Assembly: GCA_037974335.1 (NCBI GenBank)
Contig: CM075760.1
Span: 14,440,059-14,504,058 of the forward strand
DNA length: 64,000 nt
From: Prionace glauca
Lineage: Eukaryota > Chordata > Chondrichthyes > Carcharhiniformes > Carcharhinidae
Direction of reading: 5' to 3'
The first letter of the stretch is position 1. Each line of letters begins with the position of its first letter. Under the pieces are notes generated by a model that saw only the letters and a program-made list of their open reading frames with translations, searched no databases and was not told where the DNA came from. The position numbers and the translations under genes are program-made. This document shows positions 11,606 through 21,772 of the stretch, piece after piece.

Positions 11606-11678
11606 CGCCCAACGTGGGGCTCGAACCCACGACCCTGAGATTAAGAGTCTCATGCTCTACCGACTGAGCTAGCCGGGA
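11606..11678 (-). tRNA. tRNA-Lys-CTT: tRNA-Lys (CTT)
   Basis: 73 nt minus strand. D arm 'tagctcagtcggtagagc', anticodon CTT in 'gagactcttaatctc', T arm 'gtgggttcgagccccac', discriminator G. The first acceptor base is T where G is usual (TCCCGGC against TTGGGC), leaving one terminal mismatch. A T7 run follows, a strong Pol III terminator. Confidence 0.88.
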
Positions 11679-11783
11679 ACATAGCCTCCAGTCCATTCCT
11701 TAACCTGAAATGCATAGAGAAAATATGGCTTTTCCATTTGGTGTCTCAGTTTGTTCAGATTTCAGTTTACAATGAATCATAAG

Positions 11784-12140
11784 AACATAAGAAATAGGAG
11801 CAGGAGTAGGCCATCTAGCCCCTTGAGCCTGCCCCGCCATTCAATAAGATCATGGCTGATCTGAAGTGGCTCAGTTCCACTTTCCCGCTTTCTCCCCATA
11901 ACTCTTAATCCCCTTGCCTACCAAAACCTATCTACCCGTGTCTTAAATATATTTAGCGAGGCAGCCTCCACCACTTCAACGGGCAGAGAATTCCAGAGAT
12001 TCACCACCCTTTGAGTGAAGAAGTTCCTCCTCAACTCCGTTCTAAACTGCACCCCCCCCCAATTATTTTGAGGCTGTGCCCTCTAGTCCTGCTGAGGCAG
12101 AATCCCCAAAGTTTCTATCCATCCCTCTCAATCATCAATT
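11784..12140 (-). mobile_element. CR1 3' fragment, family C
   Basis: Antisense: 'ataagaacataagaaatagg' tail, 'gcccgccattcaataagatc'-type 3' UTR and RT tail (minus reading around NFFTQRVVNLWNSLP). Same family as the copy at 58868-62262. Confidence 0.85.
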
Positions 12141-12716
12141 AGATCATTCACATCTTTCAATTCTGAGCTTCACCTTTCCCAAGCATTCCAAACTCCTCTC
12201 ACATCATTCACCTTCTTTTTTTTGGTTCGTAACAATTTAGCCAGGGGAGGGGGCGGGGGGAAAAAACCTTCTCAAGGTTTTCATGTCACACTGTTTCTCA
12301 GTTTCAGATGTTTCAATAAGATCATCTCTGATTATTCTGAATTCCAGAGCAAACACACTCATCCCACTGAATCTCTCCTCTCAGGAGAAACGCAGAAATC
12401 AATCGCCCCACAGCGTCTGTGAAGGGAACAACATCTAAATCTTCCAGCTGGATGAACTGGCATCGGAGCTGGAGAAGTCAGAGATGTAACACTAACGATA
12501 AACTCTGAAGAACATACATGTCAGATACACAACATAGATGTCAGATACACACAAAGCACACATGTCAAATCATGTCACATCCAAGTTGCGTCTTTTAACT
12601 TTCTGCTCTCCACCTCAGACATTTCCACATTCATCAAAAATCCCCCACCTCAAACCCCATCCTGCTCCTCAATCTACCGATAATGTTACTCGTACCGCAA
12701 GGAGTTTGCAGCATTT
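12141..12716. other. No gene seen
   Basis: Includes a short imperfect repeat 'atgtcagatacacaacatag' / 'atgtcagatacacacaaagc' near 12518-12560 and a G-rich run at 12243-12260; nothing coding. Confidence 0.45.
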
Positions 12717-12789
12717 GGCTCCATAGCTCAGTGGTTAGAGCACTGGTCTTGTAAACCAGGGGTCGCGAGTTCAATTCTCGCTGGATCCT
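12717..12789 (+). tRNA. tRNA-Thr-TGT: tRNA-Thr (TGT)
   Basis: 73 nt. D arm 'tagctcagtggttagagc', anticodon TGT in 'ctggtcttgtaaaccag' with a perfect five-pair stem, T arm 'gcgagttcaattctcgc'. The acceptor GGCTCCA/TGGATCC has one mismatch at pair 3 (C against T). Likely functional or recently so. Confidence 0.88.
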
Positions 12790-13189
12790 CCAGGCAAAGT
12801 TTAGCTCATATAAACTCCAGGAAAAAGGTAAGTCGTACTCAGAAGCGAAACAGAGTGTTCTTATGAGTGGAGGGGCAGATCAGGTGCCATTTTGGAAAGC
12901 AAAACGATATTCTTCTTTGGGAGAAGAAATCGAAAGAGCAGAACGTATTTGACGAGCTGATAAATATAAATGTTGATATTAAGAATAGAGTAGATGCCTT
13001 TGTACAAGGAATGTATAAAGTTAGCATGTTGGTTCAGCAGATAATTGGAAGGGAAATTACATTTTGTTCTTATTGCCGGCAGACTGGAGTTTAAAAATAA
13101 CGAGGTGTTTCTGCTGTTACACAGGGTTTTGTTGAAACCAGGTTGAATATTCTGCGCAGATGTGACAGTCACATTTAAAAATGTTTACG
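12790..13189. other. LINE-like decayed stretch, no gene
   Basis: 12865-13095 gives a weak plus-strand reading (ITFCSYCRQTGV) but no motif that can be named. Confidence 0.3.
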
Positions 13190-13665
13190 CTTTGCATTAG
13201 AAACGGTAAAGAGAAGGTTCGCCAGATTGTTCCCTGGGGTCAGTGAGTTGTCCTGTGATGAAATTCTCTGGAGTTTAGAAGAATAAGCGGTGATCTATTT
13301 AAACTTACACAGTGCTGATTCGGTTTGATAGGATGGAGGCTGAGAGATTTTCTTTCTCTCTGCTGGTCGGGAATCTAACCCCCTGCTGCACAGATCACCG
13401 GCTGGTCATTTAGGGCTAAGATAAGGAGAAATTACTTCACTCAAAGGGCAAGAATCTTTGTTATTTTCTGTGCCTGACAGTTATGTATGCCCCATAATCG
13501 AGCACATTTAAGGTTGGGATAAACAGGTTTCTGATCTCTTAGAGAATTCAGGGATCTGGGGAGCTGGTGGAAAAACTAAGTTGTATCCCAATATCAGCCA
13601 TGATGGTATTGAATGGTGGAAATCTCGATGGACCGAGTGGTCTGCTCCTCCTCCTATGATTCCTG
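13190..13665 (+). mobile_element. Old CR1-like 3' end
   Basis: Sequence features in order: 'cagattgttccctggggtca', 'ctctggagtttagaagaata', 'aggagaaattacttcactca', 'gggagctggtgg'-like text, 'agccatgatggtattgaatg' and 'ctgctcctcctcctatgatt'. Many lesions; no frame remains. Confidence 0.7.
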
Positions 13666-14115
13666 CTGGAATAAAAACAGGAAGGACTGGAATTTCTCAG
13701 CAGGGCTTGAAACAAATGTGGAGTTAATTTTCCGAGTTCAATATGATTCTTTTCAAACGAGTAACTGAGTGTGAATTATAACAAGTAGCACAACATCGAG
13801 ACTGCAAACACTTCCAGTATCACTAGTTTCTGTCTTTTTGAGCACACACTACTATCAGATATTTCAGATGGTGATTAACCATATTAGTCTGCACCTAGAA
13901 ACCCATTAAATTCTGTTGGGGACTGAACGAAATGCGAATAAATGCTCGGTGTCAAAATCGAACTTTCCCCTCAGTGCACTTTATTTCTCAGAAAACATTT
14001 GAGGGTGAAATCAGAGCAGTGATAACATGTCGTTAACATCGAGGGTCAGATAATGTTAAGCAACAAACTGAAATCAAACAATTTTCCCTTCCCCGACATG
14101 AGAAAGCTTAATCAA

Positions 14116-14188
14116 AGGTCCTGCCCGGATTTGATCCGGGGACCTTGCGCGTGTGAGGCGACTGTGATAACCGTTACACTACAGAAAT
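14116..14188 (-). pseudogene. tRNA-Val-CAC: tRNA-Val (CAC), decayed copy
   Basis: 73 nt minus strand, anticodon loop CTCACAC (CAC). The acceptor ATTTCTG/CAGGACC has two unpaired positions, the T loop reads ATCAAAT, and the discriminator is T. The duplicate at 17102-17174 keeps all these pairs, so this copy is the one that has decayed. Confidence 0.75.
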
Positions 14189-14594
14189 AGCTGGAAACAG
14201 GGTAGAGGAAACCTGCGTGTCTGCAATGTTCAACTGCGCTGTGTTGCTGCAGGTTCCGATGGTCAGACTGAGAGCCCATGTCACTGAATTCAGGAAGATA
14301 ACCGTTACTTTCAAGCTGATTGTACAACTTATCCCCAACATCGACATTTAAAAGCGTTCGTCCAGCAAATATCTAAGGGAGCAATGATTTCTGCCCATTC
14401 ATTAACACATCATTTTCATCTTTCTTCCAATAATCATCCGCATTTTGTATCCTGTTGCTCCCCTTATTTCTTTGTTCTTCAAATCTGACATTTCCAATTC
14501 AGGGACTGAAGAGGAAATCTCCCTGATACTGATTCCGCCAGAACTGTGCAGACCGGGAAGTAACACAGGATTGTTGCACAGCAATAAATCTACA

Positions 14595-14666
14595 TTCCCT
14601 GACCGGGAATCGAACCCGGGCCGCGGCGGTGAAAGCGCCGAATCCTAACCACTAGACCACCAGGGA
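14595..14666 (-). tRNA. tRNA-Glu-TTC: tRNA-Glu (TTC)
   Basis: 72 nt minus strand with complete pairing: acceptor TCCCTGG/TCAGGGA, anticodon stem CGGCG/CGCCG around CTTTCAC (TTC), T loop 'ttcgattc', discriminator A. It differs from the copy 3,000 bases downstream (CTC) at the first anticodon base, so the two duplicates read different glutamate codons. Confidence 0.92.
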
Positions 14667-14740
14667 AGCTGGTAAACGCTTTATAAAATATTAATTTATC
14701 CATGAACCACCTGCCTTTTGTTTTGTTTCTGTCTTTTTAT

Positions 14741-15318
14741 TCACCAAATACAAGTTTCTCCGTCACATTGCCATGCTTATATCACACACAAGTGATATAA
14801 ACTTGTGGCCACAGTGCAGAATCCAAACCACTGATCCAACAGGGAAGCTGACAGTGACTTTCCCAATCAGCGGATCATCCTCATTTTAGCCTTTCTCTTC
14901 CCTCTCTTCCGTCATCCAATAGGCAGGTTTCTCATTATAAAAACACACTCTGCTTATTTCCACACTTGACACCTGTCATCGAGCCCATGGTGGTGAAAAC
15001 GATGGCGTTGCACCATTGGAACACCCGGGTTCCGCCATCACCAGCTCAATGTTACCTTGTTACTCCGGGACCCGGCAGTCAGAGTGTTCTCCCACCCCCA
15101 GTAAGTCCCCAGAGTTCAGAAGCTGTGACATCTTCTTCAGAGCCTTCAGTCTGTACTCGATGGAGACGAATATCACGCGAAGGCCATCTCCACCCCCCGC
15201 TACTTCCCTTCAAAAAACAGAGCAACAGGAAATTGAGAAACGACGAGTTTAAGGACAGTTTAAATGATGGTGTCCCTTCAGTACAGCTCATTGTGTTTCT
15301 AAAGTGAGATGATTTTAA
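14741..15318. other. No gene; Leu-cassette flank
   Basis: Sequence near 15180-15318 ('gacgagtttaaggacagttt', 'aaatgatg') matches 4040-4130, the flank upstream of tRNA-Leu. The open frames here (14966-15307) overlap in several phases and show no domain. Confidence 0.5.
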
Positions 15319-15423
15319 AGTGTCGTTTTCGTCATGTGATTCTTCTGTGAAATGTGCGCCTTTTCCTCCAGTTCACTTACAGTATTACTTGTATCTGTCT
15401 GTTTGAGCAGACACTACTATTAG
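15319..15423 (+). repeat. 105-bp exact copy of 16739-16843 at a CR1 5' junction
   Basis: From 'agtgtcgttttcgtcatgtg' to 'gcagacactactattag' this stretch is base-for-base the same as 16739-16843. It lies directly between host flank (ending 'agatgatttta') and the first base of CR1 at 15424, so it reads as filler DNA acquired with the insertion. Confidence 0.9.
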
Positions 15424-16468
15424 TGGTTGTGGATGGGTCTTTTTCGGAATGGAGGTCAGTCACCAGTGGGGTGCCCCAGGGATCTGTTCTGGGACCCTTG
15501 TTGTTTGTCATTTTCATAAATGACCTGGATGAGGAAGTGGAGGGATGGGTTAGCAAGTTCGCTGATGACACGAAGGTCGGCGGTGTTGTGGATGGTCTGG
15601 AAGGATGTCAAAAGTTGCAGCAGGACATAGATAGGATGCAGGAATGGGCGGAGAAGTGGCAGATGGACTTCAACGCGGATAAATGTGTAGTAGTCCATTT
15701 CGGCAGAACCAACGGGATGAACGAGTACACTATTAAGGGCAGGGGTCTTAGTAGCGTTGAAGAGCAGAAGGATCTCGGGGTCCGGGTTCACAGGACTCTT
15801 AAATCGGCCTCGCAGGTGGAGGAGGTGGTCAAGAAGGCGTATGGTGTACTGGCCTTCATTAATCGAGGGATTGAGTTTAGGAGTCGGGAGGTAATGCTGC
15901 AACTTTACAGGACCCTTGTCAGGCCTCATTTGGAGTACTGTGCGCAGTTCTGGTCGCCTCACTATAGGAAAGACGTAGAAGCTATTGAAAGGGTGCAGAG
16001 GAGATTTACAAGGATGTTGCCTGGACTGGGAGGCATGCCTTATGAAGATAGGTTGAGGGAGCTGGGACTCTTTTCCCTGGAGAGGCGAAGGTTGAGAGGC
16101 GACCTGATAGAAGTTTATAAAATGTTGAGAGGAATAGATAGGGTGGACTCTCAGAGGCTATTTCCCCGGGTTGAAATGGTCGCTACGAGAGGACACAGAT
16201 TTAAGGTGCGGGGAGGGAAGTACAGAGGTGATGTTAGGGGTAAGTTTTTCACTCAGAGGGTAGTGAGTGATTGGAATCGGCTGCCGTCGTCGGTGGTGGA
16301 GGCGAACTCGCTGGGGTCTTTTAAAAGACTTCTGGATGAGTATATGGGGTTTAATGGGATTGGGGGTTATAGATAGGTCTATAGATTGGTGGGGTTGATG
16401 CGATCGGCGCAACTCGAGGGCCGAAGGGCCTGTTTGTGCTGTAATGTTCTATGTTCTATGTTCTATTT
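15424..16468 (+). mobile_element. CR1 LINE, 5'-truncated, family B
   Basis: Open frame from within RT to 16376: SGVPQGSVLGPLLFVIFIND, SKFADDTKVGG, ERVQRRFTRMLPGLGGMPYE and FFTQRVVSDWNRLPSSVVEA, ending EYMGFNGIGGYR. The 3' UTR has 'gatcggcgcaactcgagggc' and the tail 'tgttctatgttctatgttct'. Endonuclease, ORF1 and the first part of RT are missing. The unbroken frame and the exact filler at its 5' edge point to a recent insertion. A related copy is at 32094-32562. Confidence 0.93.
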
Positions 16469-16610
16469 CTGTTTGTTACACAGTTCAGGCTGACCTGATT
16501 CAGAGAAGGATCAGGCTCAATCCTCCCGATGGCCTTTCCCAACTCCATTTCTTTAAACGAATTTCAGAAACATTTCCATTAAATAATATGATTCTGACAT
16601 ATGTCAATGT

Positions 16611-16676
16611 GGTTGTATGTCCGAGCGGTCTAAGGCTCCAATCTCCGTGGAGGTGTGGGTTCGAATCCCAACGCGA
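16611..16676 (+). pseudogene. tRNA-Leu relic lacking the anticodon
   Basis: Duplicate of the tRNA-Leu at 4280: 'gtccgagcggtctaagg' runs straight into 'ctccaatctccgtggaggtg' and 'gggttcgaatccc'. About 12-13 bases that would hold the 5' anticodon stem and the AAG anticodon are gone. The acceptor ends no longer pair. Confidence 0.85.
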
Positions 16677-17101
16677 GTGAAATGGATTGAAATTTTGATC
16701 CTTACTGCTGTGGTAAGACTGAATGCAGGAGTGTGCGCAGTGTCGTTTTCGTCATGTGATTCTTCTGTGAAATGTGCGCCTTTTCCTCCAGTTCACTTAC
16801 AGTATTACTTGTATCTGTCTGTTTGAGCAGACACTACTATTAGAAATTTCTGATGGTGAATAACCATATTTGTCTGCGCCCCTATAAACCCATTAAATTC
16901 TGTTGGAGACTGAACGAGATGCGAATAAATGCTCGGTGTCAAAATCGAACTTCCCCGTCAGTGCACCTTATTTCACAGAAAGTATTTGAGGATGAAATCA
17001 GAGAAATGATAACATGTCTTTAACATCGAGGTTCGGATAATGTGCCGCAACAAACTGAAATCAAATAAATTCCCTTCCCCGACAGAAGCAAGATTAATGA
17101 A

Positions 17102-17174
17102 TGTTTCTGCCCGGTTTCGAACCGGGGACCTTTCGCGTGTGAAGCGAATGTGATAACCGCTACACTACAGAAAC
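17102..17174 (-). tRNA. tRNA-Val-CAC: tRNA-Val (CAC)
   Basis: 73 nt minus strand. Acceptor GTTTCTG/CAGAAAC is fully paired, discriminator A, D arm 'tagtgtagcggttatca', anticodon loop TTCACAC in stem TTCGC/GCGAA (CAC), T arm 'ccccggttcgaaaccggg'. Looks functional. Confidence 0.93.
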
Positions 17175-17594
17175 AACTGGAAAACTAATACAGCAAATCT
17201 GCGTGTCTGCAATGTTCAACTGCGCTGTGTTGCTGCAGGTTCCGATGGTCAGCCTGAGAGCCCATGTCACTGAATTCAGGAAGATAACCGTTACTTTCAA
17301 GCTGATTGTACAACTTATCCCCAACATCAACATTTAAAAGCGTTCGTCTCGCAGATATCTAAGGGATCAATGATTTCTACCCATTCATTAATGCATCATT
17401 TTCATCATTCTTCGAATAATCTCAGCATTTGTACCATCAGCGCTTTGTAACCTGTCGCTACCTTTTTTCTTTGTTCTTGAAATGTGACATTTCCAATTCA
17501 GATACTAAAGAGGAAATCTCCCTGATACTGATTCCGACAGAACTGGTGCAGACCGGGAAGTAACACAGGATTGTTGTGCAGCAATAAATCTACA

Positions 17595-17666
17595 TTCCCT
17601 GACCGGGAATCGAACCCGGGCCGCGGCGGTGAGAGCGCCGAATCCTAACCACTAGACCACCAGGGA
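17595..17666 (-). tRNA. tRNA-Glu-CTC: tRNA-Glu (CTC)
   Basis: 72 nt minus strand, all stems paired, anticodon loop CTCTCAC (CTC), T loop 'ttcgattc', discriminator A. It matches the usual vertebrate tRNA-Glu-CTC closely. Confidence 0.94.
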
Positions 17667-17730
17667 AGCTTGCTAATTTTCAAATATTAATTTATCCATG
17701 AGCCACCTGAATTTTGTTTTATTTCTACAC

Positions 17731-17945
17731 AGGGACACAATCTCAGGATATGGCGTTGATGATTTAGGACTGAGATGAGGAGAAATTGTTTCACTCAAAG
17801 GTTGGTGAATCTTGGGAATTCTCTACTCCAGAGGGTTCTGATGCTCCATCATTGAACATATTTCAGTTTGGGTTAGACAGATTTATGATCATTCCAGGAA
17901 TGAATGGAAGCAGGAATATGGAATTAGAACAAATACTCAGCCACA
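17731..17945 (+). mobile_element. Old CR1-like 3' remnant
   Basis: 'tttaggactgagatgaggag', 'aattgtttcactcaaaggtt' and 'gggaattctctactccagag' match the RT tail of CR1-type LINEs (VNLWNSLP region). No frame. An AT-rich stretch with TATA-type simple repeat follows at 17990-18080. Confidence 0.65.
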
Positions 17946-18229
17946 AGTTCATTTTTCAATTTTTTTATATGTTTAAAAGTATAATGGAAGCATTTAGATA
18001 TATAATGAGATATATATACGTAATGGTGTACAGATAGACATATGTGTATATGTATATAATGTTATATGTAATATGTTTGAACTCAATCGTCATTAAATAA
18101 TGTTGGTAATACCAGATAACAGTACAGCCGGAAACAATTGACAGCTATTTTTTATTGGCACCCACGGACCCATTGCCAACAGGCAACTGTTTAAACGTGA
18201 ATGCTGATGGTGAGGAAATAATAAAATTC

Positions 18230-18303
18230 CGTCCCTGGGTGGTCTCGAACCACCAACCTTTCGGTTAATAGCGGAACGCGCTGACCATTTCCGCCACAGA
18301 GAC
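18230..18303 (-). pseudogene. tRNA-Asn relic, anticodon changed to ATT
   Basis: 74 nt minus strand and clearly tRNA-Asn-derived ('aaccgaaaggttggtggttc'). The anticodon loop is CTATTAA, so ATT replaces GTT, the stem TTCCG/CCGAA has a C-C clash, and the D arm 'cggaaatggtcagcgc' is altered. Its flank is shared with the intact copy at 20081. Confidence 0.8.
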
Positions 18304-19589
18304 TGAGACAGCAGCTCAATATATTCTAAACCAGTTTGTGACCAATGATCACGCAATCTGAAGTTTAATTTCATTATTAATGCACTGGGCTTTGCTTCTG
18401 TAAGGACTACAATTAACCTTGTCTCATTTATGACTGTTCATGGCAGTGTTCACTACAATCACACATTTGGTGCAGTCTTGTACAGTATTGCACTAGGCCA
18501 TGTCTCTTTATATACTACGTTTGACTCATTTGAATCATTATTGCAATAGACTTTGCAGCTGTTTACAGTACATTACGTGCCGCTTCATTTATTAATACAT
18601 GTAGACATGCCATGATAACTGCTACAAATCATCGTCTCTGGACTATTATTACTTAGTCAAGAGTCCACTTACGTTACATTAGGCTCCATCTCAGATATTA
18701 TTGTGCTAGGCTCTATGTCATGCACTACTGAACACACCCGTGTATCACTAATAAAGCAGACACTTTCTCACTAATTGTTTTTCTATCAAATGTGTCTAAT
18801 AGATGGAATCGAACAAAGAGCGAGTGAGAAGAATAGATGGATATTAACTAAAAAGTTCATGAAGTGGATGAAATTTTAGATCAGAGTGAGTTAGGGCTCG
18901 AATTGTGCTAAAGTCAAAAGTTATAACAAGGAACTATATTTTCATACACACAGAACATATTATAGAGGCAGGGTTCGGGCTGGATTTCTGAACGGATTAA
19001 GGAAAAAAATGAGCGCCAAGGAATGGAAAATCCAGCGAAAAAGAGACATGTGTCCAATTATAATGAAATATTATTTGATAATGTCTGGACGATAAAATAG
19101 ACAAATCTTTAAATCACTAGAATGTAAGGTTATTCAATAATTAGCTGGTAATCGACATGTTCACTAGCCGGAAGGTAAATATGAATGCAAGTATTAAATT
19201 CACTATCCTTCGGCCAGATTTTCCTGTGAATGTTACTGACAGAGATATTAACGCCATTGCTTTACTGATTGTTCCCTTTCCATGGAAACAGGGAAATAAA
19301 TTTTCCTCAAATATCTCCTCAAACCTGCTGCACTAACCTTGTGATTAAAATGGTACAACACCACCATCTGCTGGCGGAAAACAGCGACTGCAGGCGCTGG
19401 TTCTTGTGAGTCTGCGAACCGGTTGCTGAAATATGAATATTGAACGATATTGTCTGAGATTGGAGTTTATAGAAGGATCTCGACTGGCGTATTCGCCCTT
19501 TTTATAACCAGGCACCGCAGATAAATCGTGTTCTTCATTTCCCATTGGGAAATCATGTCTGGAAATTGAAGTTGGGATTATGTGAGACT
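18304..19589. other. No gene seen; CTCF-like site near 19362-19378
   Basis: AT-rich, no gene. 'ccaccatctgctggcgg' (19362-19378) read on the minus strand is CCGCCAGCAGATGGTGG, close to the CTCF core. Confidence 0.4.
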
Positions 19590-19738
19590 TCAAATTGTAC
19601 ATTCGATGCAGTTATCAGACGTAAATCAAATTCAGAATCTTTCTGGGTAAACATTTCTGCCCTCTGCAATTCGTTTGTCAGACATTTTCACGGTTTAGTC
19701 TTAAAAAAGGCACAAAGAATCAGACATTTACAGGGATA

Positions 19739-19803
<65 letters not shown>

Positions 19804-19830
19804 ATTGGAGCCTACAGAGACACAGGGGGG
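19590..19830 (+). repeat. Unoccupied duplicate of 2140-2660
   Basis: Same sequence as the region around the CR1 at 2238-2563 but running directly 'gtcagacattttcacggttt' across the insertion point. It also holds a CA repeat absent or short in the other copy. Confidence 0.85.
19739..19800. repeat. (CA)n microsatellite
   Basis: About 31 uninterrupted CA units. Confidence 0.98.
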
Positions 19831-19858
19831 CATACACAGATTCAGGGACACATGTCCC

Positions 19859-19902
19859 TGCGTCTGAATCTAGTGTGCAGGGGCACACTAGATTCAGACG
19901 CA
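19859..19902. repeat. Perfect 20-bp hairpin with 4-base loop
   Basis: The left arm 19859-19878 (tgcgtctgaatctagtgtgc) is the exact reverse complement of 19883-19902, with loop 'aggg'. The palindrome 'gggacacatgtccc' lies directly upstream at 19845-19858. Confidence 0.95.
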
Positions 19903-20080
19903 GACATATAGAGATCCCGGTAACTCGAAAGATACAAGGGCACACACAGTATCAGAGGTATATACAATGTCTCAGCTTGTACACTGCCAAACTCTCTCTC
20001 GTAGCTCCAGACTTTTCAATGAGTTGATGCAGGCAATTGTTTGCCCGTGAATGCTGATAGTGAGAAAAATAGCAAAAATC

Positions 20081-20097
20081 CGTCCCTGGGTGGTCTC

Positions 20098-20133
<36 letters not shown>

Positions 20134-20154
20134 GACCCATTGCGCCACAGAGAC
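20081..20154 (-). tRNA. tRNA-Asn-GTT: tRNA-Asn (GTT)
   Basis: 74 nt minus strand. Acceptor GTCTCTG/CAGGGAC, anticodon loop CTGTTAA in stem TTCGG/CCGAA (GTT), T arm 'ggtggttcgagaccacc', discriminator G. A T5 run lies just past the 3' end. Looks functional. Confidence 0.93.
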
Positions 20155-20279
20155 TGAGACAACAGCAGCTCAATATATTCTAAACTAGTGTGTCAATGAC
20201 CACAATTCTATTTCTGAAAACCTGTTCCAGAACTGCAGCATGACCGCACTGTTTACAATTCTATACAAGTCTCTTTCGT

Positions 20280-20550
20280 TCCGTTGATCCTGCAGCACTG
20301 CTGTAGTGTGTTTCTCCTATGAACGGGCAGGTAAAATGAATCCATGTCTCTTATCACTGGCAGGAAGGGAACTGACCACCAGTAGCCTCACGATCCAATA
20401 TTTGCCACTCAATCATCAATAACACCATTCACAACTGCACCTCCTTCAGAATATTGTGATCCATTTCCCTCAGGATTTACTTCCAAGACTTAATATTTCG
20501 CTTGTTTTCCCCCAATTTTGACAGGAGATTCGCTTCAATATACAGAGTGA
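20280..20550. repeat. tRNA-Gly cassette flank, duplicated at 38000-38280
   Basis: Shared blocks: 'gctgtagtgtgtt', 'aggtaaaatgaatccatgt' and 'attgtgatccatttccctca'. The second copy has lost the tRNA. Confidence 0.85.
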
Positions 20551-20569
20551 ACGGCGAAAGAAGAAGCTT

Positions 20570-20640
20570 TGCATTGGCCGGGAATCGAACCCGGGTCTCC
20601 CGCGTGGCAGGCGAGAATTCTACCACTGAACCACCAATGC
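20570..20640 (-). tRNA. tRNA-Gly-GCC: tRNA-Gly (GCC)
   Basis: 71 nt minus strand. Acceptor GCATTGG/CCAATGC perfect, D arm 'tggttcagtggtagaa', anticodon GCC in 'ctcgcctgccacgcggg', T arm 'cccgggttcgattcccgg', discriminator A. It matches the common vertebrate tRNA-Gly-GCC. Confidence 0.95.
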
Positions 20641-21267
20641 TGCTCTTGCTGCTACTACCCCCACATGCTCTCTATTCCTTCACACTCAGCAGCATTGTAA
20701 TTTCCTTACTTTATCCTTTCATTCCCCAAATGCCCACAAATGCTCTCACTCAAATCTCAGACGCAACATCGCACAAGCCTTTCATGCTGTTCAACACCTT
20801 CCTTTCATTCACAACCGCATCTCAAACTTTCAACCTTCCTCCAAAACACAAGCACTCTGCAACAGTCCCCCTCTCACACAGCCTCATTCTCCCAAATATG
20901 CCTCTGCTTTCACCACATCAGTCGAAACACACTTAAAACGTATTCAAATTATTTGCACACCGCCTCTTGCACTCAACTCATATCACTACAATACGCATCA
21001 TGCCATTCTGCAAAAGCTTTAAGTTGCTACATTTCTTCAAAGCTGCTACCCAGTGCGACACCAGGCCAAAGTTCCACTTTCAACACTTGATAACACCTAT
21101 ATAGGGTTACAACTTAACTCGGAATGAGTTAAAAATAGGGCTTAGGAGAGCTAGTAGGGGGCATGAGAAGTCCTTGGCAAGTCGGATAAAGGAAAACCCC
21201 AAAGCTTTTTACTCTTACGTTAAAAACACGCATTAAATCTTCACATATCGAGGCTAGTCTGCGATAT
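20641..21267. other. No gene seen
   Basis: C-rich, low-G stretch giving overlapping Ser/Pro/His/Thr-rich chance frames; not coding by any motif. Confidence 0.5.
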
Positions 21268-21304
21268 CTGAAAGCGCTGAATCCTAACCACGAGACCCCC
21301 AGGA
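21268..21304 (-). pseudogene. tRNA-Glu 5'-half relic
   Basis: 'gaaagcgctgaatcctaacc' with 'acgagacccccaggat' is the antisense of the 5' half of tRNA-Glu; the T arm and 3' acceptor are missing. Confidence 0.6.
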
Positions 21305-21700
21305 TCCCATCTGCCTGATTCTCCCAGACACTGGTTACAGGAATGTGCACAGCGCCAATTGTCCGCACTCACACACTCCTTCCTGTCTGTTAAGATTTGA
21401 AATTGTTTATATTTTCACATTGGCTTCCAGTGTGATGAAAGCAGAGCAATGATAAGCTGATGTTATTCAGTGGATTTACTGCAGTAAGGTTTATGTCAGT
21501 TCGATACAAACATTGGTGTTTGAATGTGGTCAGTTACAGTGAAATTTAATGCAGTGGAAGGGAGCCTACTCGCTTTTACAGGAGGAACCAGCAAGGGAAA
21601 TATAAATATGAATAATTGTGCAACGGGACTGATATTTCTCCCTGCTGTTCAAATTGGCACAAGTATTGATCCACGATTTTCAGATTGTCACTTTGTATTG

Positions 21701-21772
21701 GGTTCTGTGGTGTAATGGTGAGCACTCTGGACTCTGAATCCAGCGATCCGAGTTCAAATCTCGGTGGAACCT
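21701..21772 (+). tRNA. tRNA-Gln-CTG: tRNA-Gln (CTG)
   Basis: 72 nt. Acceptor GGTTCTG/TGGAACC pairs with two G-U pairs, anticodon CTG in 'ctggactctgaatccag', T arm 'cgagttcaaatctcg', discriminator T. A TTTT terminator follows at once. Only a few bases differ from the usual vertebrate gene. Confidence 0.92.

Larger units (their letters stand above)
13795..14740. repeat. tRNA-Val/Glu cassette, left copy of a ~0.93-kb duplication
   Basis: Aligns by eye over its whole length with 16787-17730: the blocks 'aaatgctcggtgtcaaaatc', 'gttcaactgcgctgtgttgc' and 'accgttactttcaagctgat' are identical in both. Each copy holds one tRNA-Val and one tRNA-Glu at nearly equal offsets (about 3.0 kb apart). The left copy is the more decayed at Val. 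Confidence 0.92.
16787..17730. repeat. tRNA-Val/Glu cassette, right copy
   Basis: Right-hand partner of 13795-14740; both tRNAs here are intact. The start of this copy (up to 16843) is also the source of the filler at 15319-15423. Confidence 0.92.

Noticed and set aside
19688-19945. Cys/Val-repeat protein
   Set aside because: Translation of the (CA)n microsatellite.
20502-21090. Ser/Thr/His-rich frames
   Set aside because: Low-G, C-rich composition gives two overlapping long frames; no homology recognised.
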